Source of the DNA: Candidatus Peribacteria bacterium RIFCSPHIGHO2_01_FULL_51_35
GTDB lineage: Bacteria > Patescibacteriota > Gracilibacteria > Peribacterales > Peribacteraceae
Direction: 5' to 3'
NCBI GenBank assembly: GCA_001787535.1
Contig: MFXP01000004.1
Span: 112,652-176,651, forward strand
Length of the DNA: 64,000 nucleotides
The notes under the pieces are model-generated. The model made no database searches. It had not been told where the DNA came from and worked only from the letters and a program-made list of their open reading frames with translations. The position numbers and the translations under genes are program-made. Positions 31,822-39,550 of this stretch are shown piece by piece; the first letter of the stretch is position 1; every line of letters begins with the position of its first letter.

Positions 31822-33174
31822 ATGCCCCAACGAATCCGCGAATCCCTGGCAATCCTTCTTATTACCATATTGCCGCTGCACGCTTTGCTGGTCACGGTTT
31901 TGACGAAAGCAATCGCAGGAGCAGGGCATGCGCCATTGCCGGTGCTTGCTGTGTGGAAAGAAGGATTACTTGGGATCATTCTGCTTCTGGCTGCTTATGA
32001 GGTCTTCCGAAGCCGGGACGCGGCGTCCCGGCTACGAGTGGATCTGATTGATGCGCTCATCGCAGCGCTCATTCTTCTCAGCATCATCGTCACAATCTTC
32101 ACGCACGGTGATCTCAAGCTCTATCTCTTCGGGTTCAAATACGATTTCGTTCCACTCATTGCGTTCATGATCCTCCGAAGAGTGAACTGGTCTGCGGATT
32201 TCCAAGAACAAGCGTTCAAAGTTCTCCTTGCCATCGGCGGAGTGGTGGCTGCGTACGGCATCCTCACGTTTTTCTTACCGCAGCAGTTCTTTACAGCACT
32301 GGGTTACAGCGATCTCCACTCACTGTATCTGCCCGATTCACCTCTCGCGGCGTTTCAGCAGATAGGGGGCAGCGGGCTTCGGCGCGTCCAGTCCACTATG
32401 AGCGGTCCAAACCAGTTGGGACTGTGGCTGCTGCTGCCGTGGACGCTGGGACTCCTCAAAGTCCTGAAAGGAAAGCAACTCTTCCAGTGGATTGCCTACT
32501 TCGGAATCATCGACTTCGCGCTGTTCCTCACATTCTCACGCTCTGCATGGATTGCGGCGTGCGTCATTATCATCATTGCACTCTTCCGTGGCGATGCCGA
32601 CGCCACCATTCGCAAAGCAGCACTCTGGTTGCTTGGAATATTCGGGATTCTTCTCATTGTCGGAGGTATTTTTGCTCCAAACATTATTCTTCGCATCGCT
32701 TCTTCATCCGATCACTTGGAGCGGCCGTTCATCGCCATCGCAACCATCCTCGAAAAACCTCTCGGATGGGGGATGGGCTTGGCGGGACCTGCCAGCAACC
32801 GCGTGAGTGATGCCTGCGTGTATCTCCCCAGAGGTGCAGATGCCTCGTGGGCTGCAGATCGCCCCAATCTGTGTGTGTTTGTAGGAAACGCTCAGATCCA
32901 ACCCGTGGATCGCGCCTGCGAATGTCCGTTTTTGCCCGAGAACTGGTACCTGCAGATCGGCGTGGAGCTGGGGATCCTCGGATTCGTCTTATTTGTTACT
33001 CTGATTGTGCTCATTCTGCGACGCGTGTTCAAGACATCCGGTGAACTCGATCAGATTATTGCGTTCGGATTCCTCGGCGTCAGCATCGCGGCACTCTTCC
33101 TGCATGCGTGGGAGGATGCTGCTGTTTCTCTCACTCTCTGGGCGTTGCTATCTTCAGCGGCGGCGAGTAAATAA
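31822..33174 (+). CDS. O-antigen ligase-like (Wzy/WaaL) membrane protein
   Basis: 450 residues with about ten to twelve hydrophobic helices. A large loop with cysteines lies between the last helices (about 330-375) and is followed by ENWYLQIGVELGILGFVLF, typical of the Wzy_C domain; STMSGPNQLGLWLLLPW is the other family block. Such proteins polymerise or ligate lipid-linked glycans outside the membrane. It fits with wecB, wecG and the glycosyltransferases as a surface-glycan set. A palindromic repeat lies inside the coding sequence near residue 65. TACACT is 14 bases before the ATG. Confidence 0.82.
   Translation: MPQRIRESLAILLITILPLHALLVTVLTKAIAGAGHAPLPVLAVWKEGLLGIILLLAAYEVFRSRDAASRLRVDLIDALIAALILLSIIVTIFTHGDLKLYLFGFKYDFVPLIAFMILRRVNWSADFQEQAFKVLLAIGGVVAAYGILTFFLPQQFFTALGYSDLHSLYLPDSPLAAFQQIGGSGLRRVQSTMSGPNQLGLWLLLPWTLGLLKVLKGKQLFQWIAYFGIIDFALFLTFSRSAWIAACVIIIIALFRGDADATIRKAALWLLGIFGILLIVGGIFAPNIILRIASSSDHLERPFIAIATILEKPLGWGMGLAGPASNRVSDACVYLPRGADASWAADRPNLCVFVGNAQIQPVDRACECPFLPENWYLQIGVELGILGFVLFVTLIVLILRRVFKTSGELDQIIAFGFLGVSIAALFLHAWEDAAVSLTLWALLSSAAASK
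32011..32033. repeat. GTAG-type palindrome inside the ligase gene
   Basis: Arms AGCCGGGACG (32011-32020) and CGTCCCGGCT (32024-32033) are followed by AC, so the right end reads GGCTAC as in the intergenic GTAG-ended copies. It encodes SRDAASRLR, in a loop between the second and third helices. Confidence 0.7.
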
Positions 33175-33639
33175 GCCTTTAAGCCCTTCAGCAGCTGCAG
33201 CTGCTGATGTGGGTGCTTCTGTTTTTCCGCTCATTCTTTTGCGTTCTTCCTCTGTGAGCTGTCGAGGTCCCTTCTCTGCTTTGTTCGTACTTGCCGCATT
33301 AGCTTTTGGAAGGACATCTGTATCTTTTTTCATAAGGTCGTCTGCATCCACAAGCCACACACTTCCTTCTGCTTTTACAACATCAATCCAGTTTGCATCT
33401 GAAAATTTTTCAGTCATTGCCCTATCATCATCAACCTCTTGCTCCGTAAGAGCACCGGGTTTCACGGCTACAACGGTAATACGAAACGTCCCATTAATTC
33501 TGCGGCGTTGGTTGTCTCCTATGTTGGCTAATGCAGATGCGATTTTTGGATTCAATTCACTTGGCACTTCGATGCATCCGGGGACATGTTTCTCCTCTGT
33601 ATCAGATTTATAGTGAGTTACGATTTTTACCATTGGCAT
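33154..33639 (-). CDS. Hypothetical protein with basic tail
   Basis: 161 residues from ATG 33639. The first 100 residues may form a small alpha/beta domain (MPMVKIVTHYKSD, FRITVVAVKPGALTEQEVDD); the rest is Lys/Ala-rich and ends GLFTRRR. No family is recognised. TAGGAT lies 7 bases before the start. Its last 21 bases overlap the ligase gene tail to tail. Confidence 0.5.
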   Translation of the reverse strand: MPMVKIVTHYKSDTEEKHVPGCIEVPSELNPKIASALANIGDNQRRRINGTFRITVVAVKPGALTEQEVDDDRAMTEKFSDANWIDVVKAEGSVWLVDADDLMKKDTDVLPKANAASTNKAEKGPRQLTEEERKRMSGKTEAPTSAAAAAEGLKGLFTRRR

Positions 33640-33713
33640 GACAATAATCCTACACCTGAGGGGTAGGCACGCAAGCACTCGCTTAATGACTTCAAAAGCA
33701 ATATTCTAGCGGC

Positions 33714-35528
33714 ATGGAGAAGCGCAAAAGTATTATCATCCTGGACTTCGGCGGTCAGTATGCCCACCTTATTGGGAACCGCGTGCGCAGGCTCGGGGCT
33801 TTTTCGGAGATCCTCCCGCCGGAGACGCCAGCAGAAACATTGAAGTATGCAGCGGGCATTATCCTCAGTGGGGGACCCCAGAGTGTGTATGACAAAGGCA
33901 GCCCGCAGGCGGATCCGAAAATTTTAGAACTTGGGATTCCAGTGCTGGGACTTTGCTACGGACTGCATTGGATGACACAAGCACTCGGCGGAGAAGTGAG
34001 ACCGGGACACGTAAAAGAGTACGGGCGCACGCGCATCGAAACAGTGAATCATGGGGGATCTATCCTTCAAGATTGTGGAGACTCCTGTGTTGTATGGATG
34101 TCGCATGGCGACGAAGCAGCAACACTGCCGCCGGGGTTTACGCTCATTGCGACATCGGATGCATGCAAGAACGCAGCGTTCGAGAATACAAACAAGCATC
34201 TGTATGCGTTGCAGTTCCATCCGGAGGTCACGCACAGCGAACACGGCACAGACATCCTCAAAAGATTCGTTGATTTATGCAAACCCGATCCCTGGTCCAT
34301 TGAAAGTTATGCCAAACATGTCGGAGAAGAAGTGAAACAGGATGCCAAAGATAAAAAAGTCTTCATGCTTGTCTCGGGGGGAGTGGATTCCACGGTTGCG
34401 TTCACGCTCTTGAATCAAGTTCTGGGCGCAGACCGTGTGCAAGGGTTGCTCGTCGATACCGGACTCATGCGCAAGAATGAAGTGAAGCTCATCAAAGAAG
34501 CATTCGATCGTCTCGGCATCAAAAACTTGCGTGTGGAAGATGCCTCCAAAGAATTCTTTGCAGCACTGGAAGGAGTCTATGAACCGGAACAGAAGCGCAA
34601 GGCGATCGGCAACACTTTTCTAGAAGTACAGCGACGTGTGTTTCAAGAAATGGGACTAGCAGAGAGCAGAGAGCAGAAAGCAGAAAGCAATTGGTTGCTT
34701 GGCCAAGGGACAATCTATCCGGACACCATCGAAACGGGAGGCACCAAGCATGCGGATCACATCAAGACGCACCACAATCGTGTGGAGGCAGTGCAGAAGA
34801 TGATCGATGCAGGGCTCGTCATCGAGCCACTGAAGGATCTTTACAAAGATGAAGTCCGCAAACTGGGCGAAGAGCTGGGTCTGCCCCATGAACTTGTCTG
34901 GAGGCACCCGTTCCCCGGGCCCGGGCTTGGTGTAAGAATTTTGTGCACTCAAGAAGAGCAGAGAGCAGAAAGCAGAGAGCAGAAAGTAGAAAGTGGATCA
35001 TTTTCGAATGTGATTCTGCCGATTAAATCTGTTGGAGTGCAGGGTGATGGAAGATCCTATAAACATGCACTCGTATTATTCGGAAATATTGAGGAACTCG
35101 ACAAAAAAGCAGCTTGGGAATTGGCGACCGATATCCCCAATAAAAATAAGGAGATTAACCGTGTGCTCTTCTGTACATCGCATACCACACCCGTCCCGTT
35201 CTCTGTCACGCCGTTCACCATCACCCGGGCGCGGGCAGATCTTCTGCGCGAAGCGGACAGCATCGTCCATGATGCCATGGTGGAACGCGGACTCTACGAA
35301 AAAATTTGGCAGTTCCCCGTCGTGTTACTCCCCATCGGCGTCGAACCGGGACACGAAGCCATCGTGCTACGACCTGTGGATTCCACCGAGGCGATGACGG
35401 CGAATGCAACACGACTCGATCAACGATTTTTGGAAACGGTTACGCAGCAGCTCATGAAACTTCCGGGCATAGATCTGGTTTTCTATGATCTTACGAGTAA
35501 ACCCCCGGGTACCATCGAGTGGGAATAA
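33714..35528 (+). CDS. guaA: GMP synthase (glutamine-hydrolysing), long form
   Basis: 604 residues. The glutaminase domain (1-195) has the nucleophile Cys81 in LGLCYGLHW and the His/Glu pair in FHPEVTHSEHG; the ATP-pyrophosphatase domain holds LVSGGVDSTV (about 218). The C-terminal domain is the long type found in eukaryotic GMP synthases: LPIKSVGVQGDGRSY, NRVLF, a second lobe and the ending DLTSKPPGTIEWE. Most bacterial enzymes are about 525 residues. Two in-frame insertions of a purine repeat encode AESREQKAES (about 317-326) and EEQRAESREQKVES (about 413-426). TATTCT lies 6 bases before the ATG. It converts XMP to GMP. Confidence 0.93.
   Translation: MEKRKSIIILDFGGQYAHLIGNRVRRLGAFSEILPPETPAETLKYAAGIILSGGPQSVYDKGSPQADPKILELGIPVLGLCYGLHWMTQALGGEVRPGHVKEYGRTRIETVNHGGSILQDCGDSCVVWMSHGDEAATLPPGFTLIATSDACKNAAFENTNKHLYALQFHPEVTHSEHGTDILKRFVDLCKPDPWSIESYAKHVGEEVKQDAKDKKVFMLVSGGVDSTVAFTLLNQVLGADRVQGLLVDTGLMRKNEVKLIKEAFDRLGIKNLRVEDASKEFFAALEGVYEPEQKRKAIGNTFLEVQRRVFQEMGLAESREQKAESNWLLGQGTIYPDTIETGGTKHADHIKTHHNRVEAVQKMIDAGLVIEPLKDLYKDEVRKLGEELGLPHELVWRHPFPGPGLGVRILCTQEEQRAESREQKVESGSFSNVILPIKSVGVQGDGRSYKHALVLFGNIEELDKKAAWELATDIPNKNKEINRVLFCTSHTTPVPFSVTPFTITRARADLLREADSIVHDAMVERGLYEKIWQFPVVLLPIGVEPGHEAIVLRPVDSTEAMTANATRLDQRFLETVTQQLMKLPGIDLVFYDLTSKPPGTIEWE
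34660..34689 (+). repeat. AGAGAGCAGAAAGC repeat inside guaA, copy 1
   Basis: A run of AGAGCAG/AGAAAGCAG units encoding AESREQKAES between the strand after the P-loop domain and the conserved LLGQGTIYPD block. It is absent from typical GMP synthases. Confidence 0.75.
34951..34996 (+). repeat. AGAGAGCAGAAAGC repeat inside guaA, copy 2
   Basis: The same purine-rich unit again, encoding EEQRAESREQKVES, exactly where human GMP synthase has a long lobe insertion after the conserved PGPGLxxRxxC block. Confidence 0.75.
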
Positions 35529-35540
35529 AATAAACAAGAA

Positions 35541-35782
35541 GGGGAGCGGGCACCCGCCTGCCGGCAGGCAGGTACTTGCCCGCGTGCCCCGGTCAGGTTT
35601 GGTCGATACTCTTTTGGTTTTGCAAAATATTCGTTTTGGTTTGTAGAGACGCGCGATTCGCGCGTCTCTACAACGGCGATGTACATGGCTAATCGCCCTG
35701 AATCTTGCGTCTCCACTTGATGCTCTACTGAGACTATCAAATGGAAATAATGAGCAGAGATCGACCAGCGGTCGATCTCTAC
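35541..35782. repeat. Palindrome cluster between guaA and sigma factor gene
   Basis: A hairpin with outer arms GCGGGCA/TGCCCGC encloses a CCTGCCGGCAGG core (35557-35568); a GTAG palindrome (arms TTGTAGAGACGCGCGA, 35641-35673) identical to that at 24750 follows; then AGAGATCGACC/GGTCGATCTCT (35756-35780). No gene was seen in 35529-35786. Confidence 0.85.
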
Positions 35783-35786
35783 GGAT

Positions 35787-35814
35787 ATGACAACAATGGA
35801 GATTCCGCTATACT
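35787..35814 (+). promoter_or_regulatory. Promoter of the ECF sigma gene at 35823
   Basis: ATGACA (35787-35792, five of six to TTGACA), 16 bases, TATACT (35809-35814), 8 bases, ATG 35823. This rules out a start at 35787. Confidence 0.65.
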
Positions 35815-35822
35815 CTTGGCTC

Positions 35823-36395
35823 ATGAAAAATCCTCCCGTTATAGAGGAACAAGTGATCCGCGTGCTCGTTCTGCGCGCGCAGGAGGGGGACACGGAAGCA
35901 TTCGGAAAACTGTACGATCACTTTTTCTTGCCGATCTACCGGTACACCTCGTTTCGCGCGCCGAGTGATCTGGTAGAAGATTTGGTCGCCGACATCTTCG
36001 TGAAGGCATGGGAGAAACTGCACACGTACAAAGTCCGCAAAGAGATTCCTTTCGGCGCGTGGCTCTTCCGCATTGCACGCTACACCGTCATCGACGCATA
36101 CCGCACGCAGCGCGATTTTGAGGAAGTCTCCGATGAACTGGTGGATGATGATGAACTCAACCGAGCGGATCACCGGACGAACAAACAAGATCTGCTGCGG
36201 ATCGTCCGGAAGGCGTTGGCCGAGCTGCCGCGTCGCTACCGTGAAGTCCTCCTTCTTTCGTACGTGGCAGAACTCCCCGGAAGCGAGGTTGCCAAAGCCA
36301 TGCGTTCCAGCGAAGGGGGAGTGCGTATTTTAAAGATGCGGGCGCTGCGAAAATTGGAATCCCTTTTGCCCTTGGAAATGGTCCAACGTGCGTAA
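35823..36395 (+). CDS. ECF-type RNA polymerase sigma factor
   Basis: 190 residues. Region 2 includes FGKLYDHFFLPIYRY and DLVEDLVADIFVKAWEKLHTY...PFGAWLFRIARYTVIDAYR; region 4 includes LAELPRRYREVLLLSYVAELPGSEVAKAMRSSEGGVRILKMRALRKL, shown here in its two parts: the DNA-binding helix-turn-helix starts near LPGSEVA. Such factors redirect RNA polymerase to envelope or stress genes. The next gene encodes a FecR-like membrane protein, 34 bases downstream, probably its regulator. Confidence 0.9.
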   Translation: MKNPPVIEEQVIRVLVLRAQEGDTEAFGKLYDHFFLPIYRYTSFRAPSDLVEDLVADIFVKAWEKLHTYKVRKEIPFGAWLFRIARYTVIDAYRTQRDFEEVSDELVDDDELNRADHRTNKQDLLRIVRKALAELPRRYREVLLLSYVAELPGSEVAKAMRSSEGGVRILKMRALRKLESLLPLEMVQRA

Positions 36396-36429
36396 CAGAA
36401 GCCCTTTTTCCTCGTTTTAATCAGTGAAT

Positions 36430-38397
36430 ATGCCTCTTCCTTCCTCCTCATCGGAAAGCCAAGAAAGTGCCGCAATGCGCGCTTTCGGGCCTCGCATGAA
36501 CCCCTCCTCAGAGGTGCAAGAACGCATTAAAAAGACCATGCAGGCTCGTATTGCACAGACGCATGCCGAGCGTGTTTTGACGCGTGCAACAGCGTCCATC
36601 AACCCCGATTCTTCCGTTTCCGTGCACATGTGGGAACGAATCCGAGGAGCCATCCGGCCGGCAGCAAGCTCCTCCATTTTCGACACCCTCCGCGACATGC
36701 TCTCGCCGTCCGAAGGGTTGCAAGTGCTCCTCAAGGCTCGTCTGGAGGCGCGACTGCAGCCCGCCTATGCTCCCGTCTTCCATCGCTCTGTGAAATGGGT
36801 TGCCGCCTTCGCCCTCGTGATTTTTGTCGTGCGCCTGAGTCCGCTCCTTTTCCTTGCGCCGCACACCGTCGCAAAATCTTCGCTCATGCTGCTGCCCATA
36901 CGCGGGGAAGTCTCCGTGCTCATGGAAGGCCTGTGGCAACCCGTGACGCAGGAACTCACTTTTACGAAGAGCGCGCTCATTCAAACGCATGACGGAGAAG
37001 CGACATTGGTGCTCCACGATGACGGCGTCATTCGCATGGGGCCGCATACAACCATCGCTCTTCACGACACGTCCGATCGTCCGGATCCCGCTCTCCATGA
37101 GCCCACCGTCACATTGCACGATGGAACCATGTGGGGAGGCATTTGGCTGCCAAGAGAGGTGGCGGGCGTAACGGTTGCGACGTCGCAGGGGCTCATCGAA
37201 GTCCACGAAGGAAGTTTCTCCGCTGTTGCGGGGGATACCGTGGAGATCCGCGTGTGGGATCGTCGTGCGGACGTAACGCACGAAGGTCAGAGACTTTCGC
37301 TCGTCTCCGGAGAGAGCGTGGAACTTGTGTCCGATGCCGAAGCGACCATCAAGAAGATCCTCCCTGCTGCGTATGACGAGGAGTGGGTGGATGAAAACTT
37401 GAAGAGAGACGGTCAGCATCGCAAAGAGATTGCGCAATTGCAGTACGAGCGACGAGCGGCCAATGCCGGCATTTTGCCGACATCCGGTTTCTACACCATG
37501 AAGCGCGTGGCGGAAGAAGTGGACGTACTCCTGACGTTCGGTGAGGAAGCGAAAGCGCAAAAGCGCTTGGATCAAGCAAACACGCGCTTGAACGAAGCAG
37601 CGGCACTGCTGGCCGAAGGCAGTGATCAAGCGGCCGTACCGCTGGCGGAGTACAAGCGGACGCTCCTGAATATCGCTTCCGGTTCCGGCGACGGTTCCTT
37701 GGTGCAATTTATGCTGAAGCAGGAACTTGCCGAAGCCACCGCGGATATTGCCGCGGCATTGCCGGATGATGAAGTCTACGCACTCAAGAAGACGGTGCTG
37801 GAAACCAGCGCGGCCGTTCCGAACAGTTTTGTGAACGCCAACGATGTGCAGGGCGTACTGCTCGTGGATACTCTCTCTTCGCTCATGCGTTCCGTCGAAG
37901 ACGGTGATGTGACGGTGGCCAAAGAAACCTTCGCCGAACTGCAGCCGTATTTGGCTGCGCTGGAGGCAGAAGATTCCAAGCTTTCCGTGGAGCACCAACA
38001 AGAAGCAAAAGCTTCCCTGGCAACCTTTGCAGTTGCCATCAGTGCGTACGAAGCAGATGTCGGCGGACTGGACCAAGAATTTTTGGATGAAGTCTCCCCG
38101 TATCTTCCAAACACGCCGACACTGGCTGCGTTGCCTCTAAGTGCGGAACAAATACAATCCATCGGGCAAGCAATCTACGATCGTATCTTCCTCTACAAGC
38201 TCGCCCGCTCGCGCTGGAACCAGCTCCTCGTGGAATCCCGTGCATTGGACGGACATCCCGATCAAGGACGCATTCTGCGCTGGCTCTACCGCGAACTGCC
38301 GGAGAACGGTCTCGCACGGTACGTGAAAACGGAATTTGAACGAGTGAAAGAAGCAAATGGAACATCAGCAAGTTCTTCCGTGGAAACACCGCTGTAG
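36430..38397 (+). CDS. FecR-domain membrane protein, likely anti-sigma partner
   Basis: About 655 residues. A cytoplasmic N-terminal part (about 1-115) is followed by one membrane helix (about 118-140) and a FecR-like domain (about 155-300) with RGEVSVLMEGLWQPV, ALIQTHDGEATLVL, DDGVIRMGPHTTIAL and GVTVATSQGLIEVHEG. The remaining 350 residues are helical and acidic, with no known family. Paired with the ECF factor upstream, it probably holds or activates it in response to an envelope signal. TTTAAT lies 8 bases before ATG 36430; GTG 36424 is the alternative start. Confidence 0.8.
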   Translation: MPLPSSSSESQESAAMRAFGPRMNPSSEVQERIKKTMQARIAQTHAERVLTRATASINPDSSVSVHMWERIRGAIRPAASSSIFDTLRDMLSPSEGLQVLLKARLEARLQPAYAPVFHRSVKWVAAFALVIFVVRLSPLLFLAPHTVAKSSLMLLPIRGEVSVLMEGLWQPVTQELTFTKSALIQTHDGEATLVLHDDGVIRMGPHTTIALHDTSDRPDPALHEPTVTLHDGTMWGGIWLPREVAGVTVATSQGLIEVHEGSFSAVAGDTVEIRVWDRRADVTHEGQRLSLVSGESVELVSDAEATIKKILPAAYDEEWVDENLKRDGQHRKEIAQLQYERRAANAGILPTSGFYTMKRVAEEVDVLLTFGEEAKAQKRLDQANTRLNEAAALLAEGSDQAAVPLAEYKRTLLNIASGSGDGSLVQFMLKQELAEATADIAAALPDDEVYALKKTVLETSAAVPNSFVNANDVQGVLLVDTLSSLMRSVEDGDVTVAKETFAELQPYLAALEAEDSKLSVEHQQEAKASLATFAVAISAYEADVGGLDQEFLDEVSPYLPNTPTLAALPLSAEQIQSIGQAIYDRIFLYKLARSRWNQLLVESRALDGHPDQGRILRWLYRELPENGLARYVKTEFERVKEANGTSASSSVETPL

Positions 38398-38600
38398 ATA
38401 ATTTGAATCCAGTTCTTTCCACATTGTTCTTTTCGACGAGATCATTATTTTGTCTACCATTCGTTCATAACGAACTCCTTCGGAAAAGCCTCAAAGTGAC
38501 ACCAAACACCAAGAGATGTTCAAGTTTCAAGCATCGAATTGATAGTTTCCGTGGACAAGATTGACTTCCAGATCGCATCCCTGCAAAATTCCGTGCCGTT

Positions 38601-39161
38601 ATGTACAGCATTACTGACCTCAAACCCGGCCGTGCCATCACCATCGATGGACAACCGTATCTCGTCATCGCATCGCAATTTGGCCGCAAGAGCCAGAGCA
38701 AAGCCAACATGCAGTGCAAATTAAAGAACTTGAAGACAGGTGCCATCCTCGCAAAGAACTTCCAGGGCAGTGAGAAGATAGAACAGGCCGACGTCGGGTA
38801 CCGCAAAGTGCAGTACTTGTTCCGAGACCAAGATTCCTACACATTCATGGATCTGCAATCCTACGATCAGTTTCCTCTCTCCAACGAAGTCGTTGCGAGC
38901 GTCGCAGATTACCTCACGGATGGCTTGGAGGTCGATGCACTCATGTTCGAGGAAAATCCCATCGGTATTCAATTGCCTTCCACCGTTGTCCTCAAAGTCA
39001 TGGAAACGATCCCGGGCGTGAAAGGGGACACAGCCACAGGTGGCAACAAGCCTGCGAAGCTGGAATCCGGTCTCACCATCAACGTTCCGCTCTTCGTGAA
39101 CGAAGGTGACAAAGTGAAAGTGAATACGGAAACGGGGTCGTATATGAGCAGGGCTGATTAA
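38601..39161 (+). CDS. efp: Elongation factor P, loop residue changed
   Basis: 186 residues with all three EF-P domains (KOW-like I, OB-fold II and III), including the end block ESGLTINVPLFVNEGDKVKV. EF-P rescues ribosomes at polyproline stretches. The tip of domain I, which carries modified Lys34 in E. coli (KPGKGQ), here reads RKSQSK: Gln32 aligns with Lys34, and the Pro-Gly pair is missing. Lysines at 30 and 34 flank it. No EpmA, EpmB, EarP or YmfI gene is in the window. The 203 bases upstream show no clear -10 box at the usual spacing. Confidence 0.92.
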   Translation: MYSITDLKPGRAITIDGQPYLVIASQFGRKSQSKANMQCKLKNLKTGAILAKNFQGSEKIEQADVGYRKVQYLFRDQDSYTFMDLQSYDQFPLSNEVVASVADYLTDGLEVDALMFEENPIGIQLPSTVVLKVMETIPGVKGDTATGGNKPAKLESGLTINVPLFVNEGDKVKVNTETGSYMSRAD

Positions 39162-39167
39162 GAATTT

Positions 39168-39539
39168 ATGGTTTCTCCATTGAAAGAATTCGGCAATACA
39201 GTGCTGGAACTCGAGACTTTGCAGATCTCGGATCCTGCTGCAATTTTGGTGATTGTTGAACGATGCAATCGCAATGCATCCAATGTCATGATGGACGCAG
39301 GCCGTCCTTATTACGAGATTGTGATCGGATATCTCTGCCGCTCGTCGGAAGCTCTTGAGAATCTTTTGGGAAAAGATCTGTCATTTAATGATGACCAGCG
39401 TAAGCGACTAGAATCTTTACGTGATTTAATGATGAAGCGCGCTTCTAAAAAAGAAGCTCATGTGGCAAAGGATGCGAGGGTGCAATTCGCCATCAACGGC
39501 CTTGAAGATAATGGTTCTAAGGAAGATTTCTTCGAATAA
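39168..39539 (+). CDS. Hypothetical protein downstream of efp
   Basis: 123 residues, helical, cytoplasmic, no family recognised. The start is 6 bases after the efp stop, so it is co-transcribed and possibly coupled. A Cys pair and a basic stretch (MMKRASKKEAHVAKDAR) are visible. It ends before the convergent gatB gene. Confidence 0.55.
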   Translation: MVSPLKEFGNTVLELETLQISDPAAILVIVERCNRNASNVMMDAGRPYYEIVIGYLCRSSEALENLLGKDLSFNDDQRKRLESLRDLMMKRASKKEAHVAKDARVQFAINGLEDNGSKEDFFE

Positions 39540-39550
39540 ATCAACGCAGG

